From Poa pratensis (taxonomy: Eukaryota > Streptophyta > Magnoliopsida > Poales > Poaceae), in the NCBI GenBank assembly GCA_947311845.1, contig CAMZMU010000012.1:4986192-5050191 (forward strand): a DNA stretch of 64,000 nucleotides, given 5' to 3'. The translations under genes were made by a program, and so were the position numbers. The notes beneath the pieces are model-generated. The model was not told the DNA's origin, made no database searches, and was given only the letters and a program-made list of their open reading frames with translations. This document shows, in pieces, positions 1-10,839 of this stretch; within the stretch, counting starts at the first letter, position 1; each line of letters begins with the position of its first letter.

Positions 1-560
1 GTACTATTAAAGGAAGCTCAAATGGGGCTCCTAGGAGCATGGGCACCAGGATGGAATACGGTAAGTTTTAGGTATGTGGACAAAAACATAAAACTTATCA
101 ACGATATTAACTAACATATAAACAATTTTTAACCAAATTGGAAATTAATTATTATTAAAAAATATTTTAGCTATAAATTCGAAATTTGGATTAAGTTAAT
201 TAAGATTATTAGTCTATAATATTATTTTTATGGTTTATTTGCAAGATCTTTAGGCTGGCGAAGCCAACTTTTCGGCCGATGGTGTACGCAGTGGTTGTGG
301 TACCCCTACTTGGTATTCACCATATACATCGCAGGCTATATTCAACAAGATAAATTACCGTCAGCCGCTCCAAGTTTTAGTTGTAAAAATACCGTCCTCC
401 CAGGCAGTTACACCCAAATGGAACACTTCTTTACTTTACGCAGCCTCACAAGGCTTAAACAAGAACTACACATAGAAGTTTCTGCCATAGAATCCCTAAC
501 GTAAAAACATGATTCGCACAACTAAACTGGAATTACAAAAGATAGCTCACTTTATTAAAC
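1..560. other. Intergenic, no gene recognised
   Basis: AT-rich sequence with no open frame that resembles a known protein. The short frame at 295-504 has no recognisable motif. I see no repeat ends here. Confidence 0.5.
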
Positions 561-574
561 TAGCCATACTTACA

Positions 575-1126
575 CATGACTTTCCCTTCCCGGAAGCCCC
601 GAACACAGAGAACAAGAGATGAAAATACCTTACACCAGTTCAATCTCACATTCTCTCTTACAAACTACAATATGTACAAGGTTAAGTAGAAGACTAGCTT
701 CTAGTACTATAAGACATGAGTTCCTCTCTTTAGCACTATGCTCATAGCTTCAGCTCCTGATGCCCAAAGTGTACTCATGGCTACCCCTTATATAGCAAGG
801 AGAGGGTTCATGCATGCTTTATTCTGCTCACACCCGGGATACTCCATTGCCAGCTCTTCGATGCGCTGGTTCCTCCAGCTTCTAACACGTTGCTTCAAGA
901 ATCCACAAGAGAGCTCTCTCGTGCATGCCCAAAACAGCCATACACATACTCACATATTTGGCCCTCATATGTAGACTCATATCTTTGTCCTTCATGTACA
1001 AACTTCCATGTTTGGACTATTCCATGCACAAACTTGCATGCTTGGTCTCTTTAGTGCACAAACTTGAAATCGTGTCCTCTTGGATGAACTCACAAGCTTG
1101 TCCTTCTCCTTGTATTCATAATAGGA
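575..1126 (-). repeat. Promoter-like segment, copy A of a diverged pair
   Basis: This stretch matches 3050-3620 in order but with many differences. Shared blocks include a 'tttcccttcc..gaaagcc' stretch followed by 'acaagag' at about 590-620, a 'gcactatgct' block at about 733, and later 'catgcac'-rich text. On the minus strand a TATA-like GCTATATAAGG lies at about 790, at the same relative place as the TATA in copy B. It may be two LTRs or a duplicated leader region. I cannot name the family. Confidence 0.4.
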
Positions 1127-2535
1127 TGATACATGCATTTATACATTCGAGATCATGATATTTGCACCAATTTATTCATATGATAACATTCACAGAGTAA
1201 TTTTGGAGTCTTCCCCGTCCATATAATTGATAATACCTTATCAATATTTTGGGTATGGTAAGGTTCTCCATGCCCGGCTTATTGATATTCTTATAAATAT
1301 TGTTGATCTATTTCAAAGAAATTACGAGCAGCTGTGAATCTTCCATTTTGACGTCGGTCTTATTTCCGTCATCCTCATTTAAAAGATTATTGAGTACATA
1401 TGCATCATATTCTTTCTTCATATTATCCAATTTTTGTCATTTCTTGTAGTGCTTTCTTTAAAACTTCTTCTTTTAAATCCTTCTTCATTTCTGCATATGT
1501 TTGATCATATTTTTCTTCAATCTTCAAGTCGATATATTCTACATCAAGTGGATCAACTATCTTGATTAGACATTTTTTGTACGTTGGTTTCTTTTTTAAA
1601 GATTGTCCTTTTTCTTTTATGTTTGTGTGAGGTGTATCTTTTGGGGCCTTTCTATTCTGAGCTAACTTATGATTATGAACATATTTTTTTGCTACTGGCT
1701 CGATGTAATAATTTTCTCCCAAAACATTTCTTACATGATTCAGGGCTTCATCTATGCTTGTGTATTTCTTACAGGAGACTCCTATTGTATATTTTGCTTC
1801 AACCTTTTCTACCAAGATTTTTTCAAACGAATATTTGAAAAGATATTCAAGAGGAGTCTGGCAGAAAAGGTTGAAGCAAAATATACAGGAGGAGTCTCCT
1901 GGAAGAAATACACAAACATAGATGAAGCCCTGAATCATTCAAGAAAGGTTTTGGAAGTAAATTATTACATTGAGCCAACAGGTAATGAATATGTTCAGAA
2001 ACATAAATTATAGAATAGAAAGGCCCAAAAGATACACCTCCCATAAAGATAAAAAAGAGCAATCTTCAGAAAAAAAACAACGTACAAAAAATGTCTAATC
2101 AAGGGAGTTGATCCCCTTGATGGAGAATATATCGACTTGAAGATTGAAGAAAAATATAATCAAATATATGCAGAAATGAAGAAGGATTTAAAAGAAGAAG
2201 TTCTAAAGAAAGTATTACAAAAAATGATAGAGAAATTTGAGAAGATGAAAAAAGAATATGATGCATATGAACTCAATAATTTTTAAAAATGATGATGACG
2301 GGAATAAGACTGACGTCAAAATGAAAGATTCACAGCTGCAAGATTCGTAGTTTTCACGTCAACAATATTGATAAGAATATCAATAAATCGGGCATGGAGA
2401 AACTTGTCATACCTAAAATATTGGTAAGGTATTATCAATTATATGGGCGGGGAAGACCACATAATTAGTCTGTGAATGTTACTATATGAATAAAATGGTG
2501 CAAATATCATGATCTAGAATGTATAAATGCATGGA
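1127..2535. repeat. Long inverted repeat (foldback) with coding-like arms
   Basis: The left arm (about 1127-1816) and right arm (about 1858-2535) are near-complementary over roughly 680 bases, with a spacer of about 40 bases. For example 'gatcatgatatttgcacca' at 1160 is mirrored near 2500, and the text around 1196-1320 returns reversed at 2345-2480. Each arm carries the same coding-like frame pointing away from the centre. The left-arm copy (minus, 1423-1938) is open for 171 codons; the right-arm copy is broken by stops. The product is charged, with Lys/Glu-rich helices, and matches no family I know. It could be a snap-back element or a source of hairpin RNA. Confidence 0.75.
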
Positions 2536-3049
2536 TAGAATATAGAGTCACGAGCTCTTATTTTAGTACCCATATATTTATATTTTTCTAGGGGTATATG
2601 GAGGTTTATCTTTTTATAGGAGTGCTTTCAAGCTGTTTTTGTAGGTATATCTTTCTCCTTCACTTTTAATGAGGTATCATTGTACCTCCTTTATTATCAT
2701 TATTTTCTAAATGTACTGTACTCATGTAGCTTCTATGACATTTTCTAAATTATGTAAAAATTATCATCTAGAGAGATCGGAATTATTGATACTTCTTATT
2801 TTTCAATATGTCCTTCTCTCGTTAGTTTTTTCTCTTTATAACTTGCTAGCGCATCAATTATTATTTATACCACACCTGAGAACTGATAACGTATTATAAA
2901 TTATATGGGTGGGGAACACGCTAATATCTAACAATAAGAATATTATTGTTAGTACAAGTACAGAATCGATTTTCCTCTGAAATTTAGGCGATCAACTCTG
3001 CATGAACAAAACGCAAATAAGCGGTGCCAGCAGATGAAATGGGTACAAT
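2536..3049. other. Intergenic, AT-rich
   Basis: No gene seen. A short piece at about 2885-2918 ('attatatgggtggggaa') is a third, partial copy of text found near both outer ends of the neighbouring inverted repeat (near 1220 and 2440). Confidence 0.4.
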
Positions 3050-3620
3050 AATGTACATACGGCTTTCCCTTTCAGAAAGCCTCATACACAAAGAACAAGA
3101 GCTGAGATTACCTCACAACAGGCGAGCTACAAGTCTTGCTCAGAGACCACGCAAAAAAAAAGTCTTGCTCAGAGAGTGCACAGTATAACAGGGAACCTAA
3201 TGCTGCAGTTTGTACCACTACAACACTGGTGTCCCTTCTCTCGCACTATGCTTTCTTGCTTCTTCTGATGTCTCTGTAGTGTTCCGTCGTAGCTCCTCTT
3301 TTTATAGCAGCGTCACATGTCTTGCCTGCTTTATTTATCACACATCTGCACAACACTTGGGACACTCAGCAGCTTCCACTACTTGACACGTTTTGCACGC
3401 CGAACACTGCACCGCAGCTCCACCACTTGACACGTCTTGCATGCGTTGCCCTGCTTGTTCTTGCATGCACAAACCAGAGTAGACTCGAATTTTTGGCTTA
3501 TATGTGTAGACTCGTGCAGTTGGCTTCTTCAGTAGAGTTATTTGGCTTCGTGCATGCACAACAGGGATCTCGGAACTCATGCATTTGGCTGTGCATGTAC
3601 TCCAATGCTGACAGGAGAAG
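3050..3620 (-). repeat. Promoter-like segment, copy B of a diverged pair
   Basis: Diverged copy of 575-1126. On the minus strand a TATA-like GCTATAAAAAGAG lies at about 3300, with the equivalent leader-like text to its left. No coding frame downstream is convincing. An LTR pair bracketing a deleted element is one reading; a duplicated host segment is another. Confidence 0.4.
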
Positions 3621-3965
3621 TTTATACTCCATCTGATTCGCTAAGCTATCTTCCTAGACAATGGTGGAGTCTAAGCTTTCACGAGACATTCAATTCAACG
3701 GCTAACACCCTCATTGATATCACCATCACTATAACATCGTTCCCAGATATCAATAACTCTAGATTACTAAAAATATGATAAGCCTTCTGCGTGGCAAGAA
3801 AGTCTCTCCTGGCAAGATTCTCTCATTACCAAAAAACAGCAGTAGAAAACAAGGCTGGCAAACGACTACTACTACTACATTGATATAATGGCTACTGCTT
3901 TATACCACCTTTGATCGCCCAAGAAACCGAAGTTGCCAGTGGCCAGATATTCAGCTGCGTTTCCG
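3621..3965 (-). other. Presumed 3' UTR and downstream flank of the splicing-factor gene
   Basis: No coding frame. The part next to 3966 is the probable 3' untranslated region of the minus-strand gene that follows. A polyadenylation site cannot be fixed by eye. Confidence 0.4.
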
Positions 3966-6900
3966 TCATGAATCACGACTACTACGGCTTCTCTTCCTCG
4001 ATCTGTGCAATGAAACATCCTCCTCGCTGCTTCTTGATCGACTCCTCCTTGCATCAGAGCCCACATCCTTGGTGCCTTTCGACTCTGAAGGATCGTCGTC
4101 GCTATCGCTGTCCTTCCTGATTTTGCTGTGATGCTTCCTCTTCCTTCTGCTCTTGTCATCCTTCATGCTCCACTTAGTAGGCCTGCTGCTGGACCTTTGA
4201 TAACGATCATCCTCGTCCGGACGAGCATCATCCTTCCTTCCATGCTTACCAGCTCCACTGCTTGACCTCCGGAATCGAGTTTCTGCATCAGAATCAACAT
4301 CACTATTTGTCGCTAGCCATCTATCATCAGGGTCATCGAAATGATCACTGTGCTTTCTAGAGTTGCCTCTTCCACTATCTTTCTCATCATAAGAATCGTC
4401 TTCTATGTGACGCCTCGAGCTCCTTTTAGTGGTGTGCCCTTTTCCAGGTGATTTGTGCGCAGTGGAATAGTGCCCTTCAAGATAGGGATCATCCGAGGAT
4501 TGCCTACTGCTCCTTTTGTGACTATTGTACCTGTCAGTGGACTTGCTGCCTGAAGGACTCTTCCTGGTGCCTGCATCAGCAAATTCTGAACATCCAGGTT
4601 CCACACTTTCACACCGTTCAGATCTGTGCTTCCTAGACTTGATTTCATCATTGTCTCCTCGTCCTCCATCACCATGGTCATTTCTTCTTTCTTCGCATAT
4701 GTGCTTTTTAGACACTCTTTCAGTTTCCATGGCAGAACAGTATCTACCAGTATTATCTTCAATCTCTTGGCCTTGTTGCTTATTCGCTGCAGATGGTTCT
4801 CTTCTATGTCGACTGTGCTCATACTTCATGGAATGGCTGCTCCGTTCCTGCTTTGAATGTGAATAATCTCTCGACGAGTGTCTTTTATGTGCATCTCCAT
4901 CCCTATACCTGCTTGACTCGTACCTAATGAATTAAAATTATAATGAGCACCTTTCATTTTAGACTTCAGTACAATAAAAACTGTACAGATTAAATGACTA
5001 ACACAATTGAGCATGTACCTGTCATCAGAACTTCGCAGCCTCTTTCTATCTGAACTGCGTGACCATTCAAATCTGGGGTATCACTCGCTTTGTCAAAAAC
5101 AGTATCATCTGAGGGACCAAAAAGGGCAGCCATCTTCCGAGTCCAGTATTTAGGAGGGGGATTGTCCCAATCAGCCCACTCATAATCTCCCCCAGGGTTG
5201 CGAAAGCAATGAATGAAATTACAAGCAACTCCATGTGAACATGTCTGTTAAACAGGAGAGATGAAACAGAGCACATGGATGGTATTAATCATCCTTAGAA
5301 TCTCTCAAACTCAGAGGTTGCTCCTCCAGTAAATATGAATGTTGTGAATATGCTTCGTATGTCATATAAAACAAAGACTGAAGAAGGCAAAGTAGTGCAG
5401 TTTAAATACCTTGAATCTTGACCTCATGTACTCACCACAGATTGCTGCCTTCCATTTTGTCACAGCAACAAACTCGCATGTTATCTGAAGAATAGGAAAA
5501 AGTTCCAAGGTAAGCTTATGAAAGAGTACCATATGGAAACAAATTTATTATTTTAACACCAGGAACAACATGTAAGGGTGAAGGATTCTCTGAGATGTAC
5601 GAAAGCTTCACAAGGATGCTCTAGGAATTGTACTCATAAACAAACAATCCTTGAGAAATAAAATGAGTTTTCACCTGCTTTCCAGCAAAATATCGCCCAT
5701 TCATGCTGTTGTAGGCAAGAAGAGCTGAATCCAAGGATTTGTAATGCACATAAACATTTCCTCGAAGATGAAATGATCCATTTCTACATGCCTGAAATAA
5801 TATCTGGAATTACTTATATGGGAAAACATTACGCAGAAGGCAAATTTCAGCATACATACACCATTGGGATATTTGAAATGAAGAGAATCTCGATTTGGTT
5901 ATAGTTTGCATGCAGATTAAATCCTTAGGCCAAGTTACACGACCCTGAGAAAACTTGTGCTGCATGGTCAACTCGGATCAGAGAGAAAACTAGCATGTTT
6001 TTACCTAGTTTAGATGTAAAGTTCCAATCCAAATATAGATATCTGATTACCAGCGCTGTGTTCAAAGGAACCACTGCTAACTGATGATAACATTTCAGTA
6101 ACCTAGGTCTAAGGTTTCTTTTCCTTGACTGGGTTTTACAACCTTGGTGTTTAGTTCTTGTGAAACTTGATTCACAGCGGGACAACTAGCGTGCTGAGGA
6201 TAGCTAGATGGTGTGGCTGCGAGGGATTGGGTACACATAGGTTGAGACTTGAGACGAGAGAATAACTAGAAGAGAATAGATTGATTTTTTTTCTTGCTTG
6301 ATTCTATAAAATCACATGACCCACACATCTATCGTACCTCCTAACTTGACATCCAAAGTGTTATACTCTAACTAGGAAGCCTTCTAATTCAAGCATCTGA
6401 ATCCATACTGATCTAACCCTACTGTTCTGACTTGAATTTTCCTAATTCTAACTCATATTTCCTAATTCAACTCGTCTCCTTCCTGAACTCTTCCCAAGCT
6501 GACTCCTTCCTCAAATATCATTGGGCGTCTCTTCCCTGTACAGAATTCACGCACCAATTGTGCATCTTGACGGCTGGCTGGCTGCAATGCATTGAATGCT
6601 GTTTTGTTGCAACTTGCAACATACTAATGTCAACAATAGTAGTCCTATCTTGAAAGAGACATTTGGATGGATGACACAGTGAACTGCTAGGTGAGATTCG
6701 AATGCTTAATTTCTTATGTATTTTGGGCTTGGCGATATCCCTAAGACACAACACAGATAACAAAGCGAAGTGCCAATGAACAACTGCAGTGAGCCACTCT
6801 TACTAGATAGTTACAAAAAATATCGCCTTGAATTGAATAATAGAGAGCCAGTATGCTAACACTATTATTGTATGTTCTAACCTATAAGCTAAAAATATAC

Positions 6901-9900
6901 GATCAGTCATAATTAATAAATCTATATCTACTCTCATATAAAAGTACAAGAGGAAATGCTTTATGTGCGGAATTGGGGTACGACCGAGCGCGTACCAACA
7001 TAAGAGAGTGAGGTGAAGGCATCTGAGATGTGGGACCGACATCAATTAAGGTGAAACTATTTCTCTACTTTGAATTAAGGTGTGGATATTTCTCCAGTCT
7101 AAATTGTGCACAAACAACTATTTCTCCAGCCTATAAACTATTTCTCCAGTCTAAATTGTTCACAAACAACTCATAGACGGCTGGCATAATTAATCTTCTA
7201 AATTCCCCTACTAATTGACTATTAATTTCATGCTTATGGCTCATGTATGGTTAATCTTCTGCATTGTTTCCTTCCAGTGGTTTATGGAAGAAGAAGAAAA
7301 AATAATGTACGAGTAACAGATATGGTTTTCTACAATCTTAGTATATTTTAAATACAGATTGTTAGGTCTAGCAAATTGAAGTCAAAATGGTCAGTAGGAA
7401 AGGAAGAAAAAAGAACCTTGAAGTTAACAAGTTCACCAAATTTCAGAAATTCTGTGTGCACGTCTTCATAAAATTCTTCATAACTCTGTTCAACCTCTTC
7501 GTCTGTAAACTGGAGGATTTTATACGAAAACTTATCAGTCCAAAAGATATAGGCTGCAACTTCCAGGGCCTATGATGTAAACACAACAGAAAATGCGAAA
7601 GGAACAAAGCAGATAACTAAAAGAAGAAAATACAAAGGTAGTAATAAGGACCTACTAAAGCACTAGCTCACCGTCAATAATTATTTCCTCTACTAAAGGG
7701 TTAAAAGTAGATTCACCTGTCACCTAATGATCGTCAACATGCCCAACAAAAGAATAGGTCCTTGATAGTCAACATATTATAAATGCACAAATACTATTGA
7801 ATTGTCAAGGAGCGCTGCTTCATCAATAATTTCCAACATATGTTTCAATTTTAAATATTTGAGATGTTTCCACCTTTCCAAAGTTAGAACATAGCAAAGC
7901 TCAGTAACACCAACATAAAAGTTTAGGATACAGCAGCAGATCAAAGTTCAGGGCGTCTTCAGTAAAGTGAAACCAACTGATGGATCATCGCTTCTTGCAG
8001 CGAGACAGAATTCTGGGGCAATTGCATCAAAGAACATGCATTCTGTCGCAGGTCCGAGAGTAGCCAGCATGTCAACTTGGTCAAGTAAAACTTTTAAAGA
8101 GAAACATGAATCTTTTACACACTTGGAAGAAACTTACAAAAGAATGAAAGCAGTCAGTTATTTCTACCCATGATTGTTCATTGTACAGCACAAAGTTGTG
8201 AGCTTAATCATTAGTTCCATTTGAGCATCAAGCTATTAGAAATTATAAGCGCACAAACAAGAGTAGGTGGGGAATAGGTATTGTAATGGGAATAAGCTGT
8301 CCATGAAATACGGGTGAATAATAATAAAATGTTGTATCAAAACAAGCAATAGTTCAGGATACCAATATATTTGCAAGGGATTGTCCTCTAACAAACCTCA
8401 AGCCCTTCATCTTGCTCCAAAGCAAGGCCTGGACCATTATACATGTTTTTCATGAGCAATGTGCATGACTTATCAGGGTAAAAATGAACTCTGCTGCAGC
8501 GCACCCCAAAGCGGCAAGCCGCTGTCTTGAGGTAAAATGGGCAATGGGCCTTATCCTACAGAGAAAAAACAGGGAAATTACATTGGTACAAATAAAGGGA
8601 AAAATTCAATTAGATCATGGGATTTATTTATTTCTACATTTTTTGCAAAGAAGTAAATCGTTGCCAGTCCTGAGGATACCTGTTCTGTTCCAAAATTTGG
8701 AGTCTCTTGAGCAACTCTCTCAAGTAGTTCTCGAGCAGACAAAGAAGGTTCTCTGCTCTGAGAAGCAACAGCTACAGACTGAGGTGGCAGTGGATTTGAT
8801 GTAGGTCTCTCTTCCTGCAAGACATCAAACATACCCTTTTCAGACGGTAAGTCAAAATATGGAGCCTCGAGCAACAGTAAAAGAGCCAACAAAGTTTTAT
8901 CACAAACAGAAGATTGACCTCTAGACTTAGCGGTTTATCCTTGGCCTTCTTTGGTACTTTGATCATTTTCTTCTTCACGGTGATCTCATTTCCTTGCCAT
9001 ATGATTTCTGCCGGTCCATCTTCAACATAATCCCATTCCTCATCTTCTGCCTCGTCTCTGTGTTCATATTTATACTGCAATAGTCAAGAAAAAATCATAA
9101 TTAGGGCCCATTACAATGTATATGCAAGGTAGTTCTCTAAACATTACACCAGCTAGAAGACCAAAATCTTGATAAAAAAACACTACATGGATTGAGTTAC
9201 TCAAATAACATCTACAGTGTATCAAGAGGGTGGAATATAGCAGATCCTGTGAAGTGAGTAAATAGTTACTAGGTATCCATGTTATGGACCAAGCATCAGT
9301 AACCTTGAAACAAGGAGCTCAGAACTGTGATGGGCTAGGTCCATAAGGTGAATTGCATCATGCGGAAGCAAAAAAGATAACTCAATTTCAGGGCAACCAA
9401 AAGGAATCGAACAGATTACAGCAAAGACAGTGGCATGCTAGAAAGTATCAGCATTCTACATGTGGAGTTAATGTCAGTCAACCAGTTAAACATCACATCG
9501 TCTTATCAACTGCAGATTACTGCTATTACGAATCAGGCATACAGGCTAGTAAGCAGTTTTCTACTCTAGTTCCGTAGAAAAAGCTAATGAATTGGGTGAG
9601 TGAGTAGCAGGAGACCTTATCGCGTGCGGAAGCTTCGGTAGCACTCGCCTCTTCTTCCGCGGCTGCTGCCGCTGCCTTCTCCGCGGCACGCGAGGTGGCG
9701 ACCTCGAGCCAGCAGCGCTCGGCGTCCTCGAAGGCGAGGCGCGCGCGCTCGGACGCGTAGGCCTCGGCCTCCTCGAGCTCGCGGAGGCGGCGCTCCTCCT
9801 CGGGGTCGGCGGCGAGGGCCTCAGCGGCCGCCCGGGCGACAGCTGCCGCCTCCCTACGCGCGCGCCGGCGGCGCTGCTTCTTCCGCTCCCTCCGCCTCTC

Positions 9901-9945
9901 CCTCCTCGTAGATACCGCCGGGAGATCAGCGGCCGGCGTGGACAT
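3966..9945 (-). CDS. U2AF35-related splicing factor (ZRSR2/Urp type, CCCH zinc finger, SR-rich tail), frame break in exon 8
   Basis: Nine exons on the minus strand: 9945-9616, 9074-8919, 8814-8680, 8555-8397, 7509-7417, 5791-5675, 5484-5410, 5244-5019, 4923-3966. All introns are GT-AG. The first seven exons are each a whole number of codons. Order in the protein: Lys/Arg/Glu/Ala-rich N-terminal helix; acidic segment ([12 protein letters not shown]); first CCCH finger in exon 4 (C-x8-C-x5-C-x3-H); U2AF-type RRM in exons 5-6 ([15 protein letters not shown]); second CCCH finger over exons 7-8 (C-x10-C-x5-C-x3-H); then [19 protein letters not shown]; then a long Arg/Ser/Asp-rich tail. In this family the protein helps recognise 3' splice sites, notably in the minor (U12) spliceosome, in the nucleus. 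The start is the ATG at 9945, the first in frame with the conserved N-terminus. Exon 8 is 226 nt where 227 is needed to keep the SR frame, so the tail is read only if one base near 5070 is missing from this sequence. Confidence 0.9.
5792..7416 (-). other. Large intron of the splicing-factor gene (intron 5)
   Basis: A 1.6 kb intron with AT-rich text and no coding frame of note. The stretch at about 6180-6420 resembles inserted repeat sequence but I could not define ends. A tandem 'ctatttctccag' phrase recurs at about 7060-7155. Confidence 0.5.
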
Positions 9946-10230
9946 GGACGCCGGGACGGAAGCCCCTCGATTCACCCACGTCTCGGCTCTCGGTGGAGCT
10001 GGTGTCCCACGGAAGACGGTGACGAGATCGCCGTGGCGCAGTGGTACCGGTGGGCTTTCTCTGTTGTCTAGTTTATGTCCGGCCGTAAAACTAATGGGCC
10101 CAATCACTGATGTTGCAGCCGTGACCTAACGCCGGCCCAGCACTCTCTTCTTCGACCAAAAAAGAAAAACGGTGCGGATGCGAAAAAAACAAAAAACGGT
10201 GCGGATGCGATATACTCCTATTCGAGTTCG
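9946..10230 (-). promoter_or_regulatory. Promoter/leader region of the splicing-factor gene with a 19-nt direct repeat
   Basis: GC-rich leader sequence lies directly upstream of the ATG at 9945. A 19-base unit containing 'acggtgcggatgcga' occurs at 10165-10183 and again at 10192-10210. No clear TATA box is seen. Confidence 0.4.
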
Positions 10231-10598
10231 ACAGTCTGAGTTGGTTTCATCGTCAATCTTGAGATTCTTTTCCAAGAGTGTTGATCACTTATTTTACGCA
10301 GCTCGGCATATGCATATCCGTTTCTTTCTCTGTTCTTGAGACCACATAACGATGTCATGTGATGTTAAATATAATCAACCTGTTCAACAAAAAAAAGGAG
10401 ACGTCTCCACTCCGCTAAAAAGGAAATTGAAAACTTACCTCAAAAGGAAATGAAAAATTAAAACCCTCCACAAATTAGTTTATATTCATCTATGCATTCA
10501 AAATTGATTCAAATATAATTATATAACACTTCATGTTCGAATTAGAAATCAAGTATCATGCAATAATTTTCTACTACATACCGGAATGTACTATATTG
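10231..10598. other. Intergenic, AT-rich
   Basis: No gene, repeat end or RNA feature recognised. Confidence 0.5.
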
Positions 10599-10600
10599 TA

Positions 10601-10722
10601 CTCCCTCCGTTCCAAAATAAGTGTCTCAAGTTTGCCAAAAAATGGATGTATCTATACATGTTCATGTATAGATACATCCATTTTTTGGCAAACTTGAGAC
10701 ACTTATTTTTGAACGGAGGGAG
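10601..10722. mobile_element. Stowaway MITE (Tc1/Mariner-derived)
   Basis: A near-perfect 122-bp palindrome starting CTCCCTCCGTTCC and ending in its complement, with TA on both sides (10599-10600 and 10723-10724). The interior 'tggatgtatctatacatg' folds onto itself. The intact fold suggests a young insertion. Confidence 0.95.
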
Positions 10723-10839
10723 TATAAGTCAGTTGTGTGCTATATGTGAAAGAATTCTAACCGGTTAGACAAATTGATCCACCAATACATCTGGCAGCCC
10801 TGGCTGGCCAACCAAACACGCTCTAGAGAGGTGTCGGGC

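Noticed and set aside
1423..1938. Calling the 171-codon frame a viral or pararetroviral gene
   Set aside because: No diagnostic motif was recognised; the assignment would be a guess.
5067..5276. Minus-strand frame of 69 codons overlapping exon 8
   Set aside because: It is a shifted-frame shadow of the exon that encodes the second zinc finger.
9526..10107. Use of the earlier in-frame ATG at 10107 as the start of the splicing-factor gene
   Set aside because: The added 54 residues look like leader sequence; the ATG at 9945 directly precedes the basic N-terminus typical of the family.
10165..10210. Possible short CRISPR-like direct repeats
   Set aside because: Only two 19-nt copies 8 bases apart in a plant promoter; a simple local duplication.
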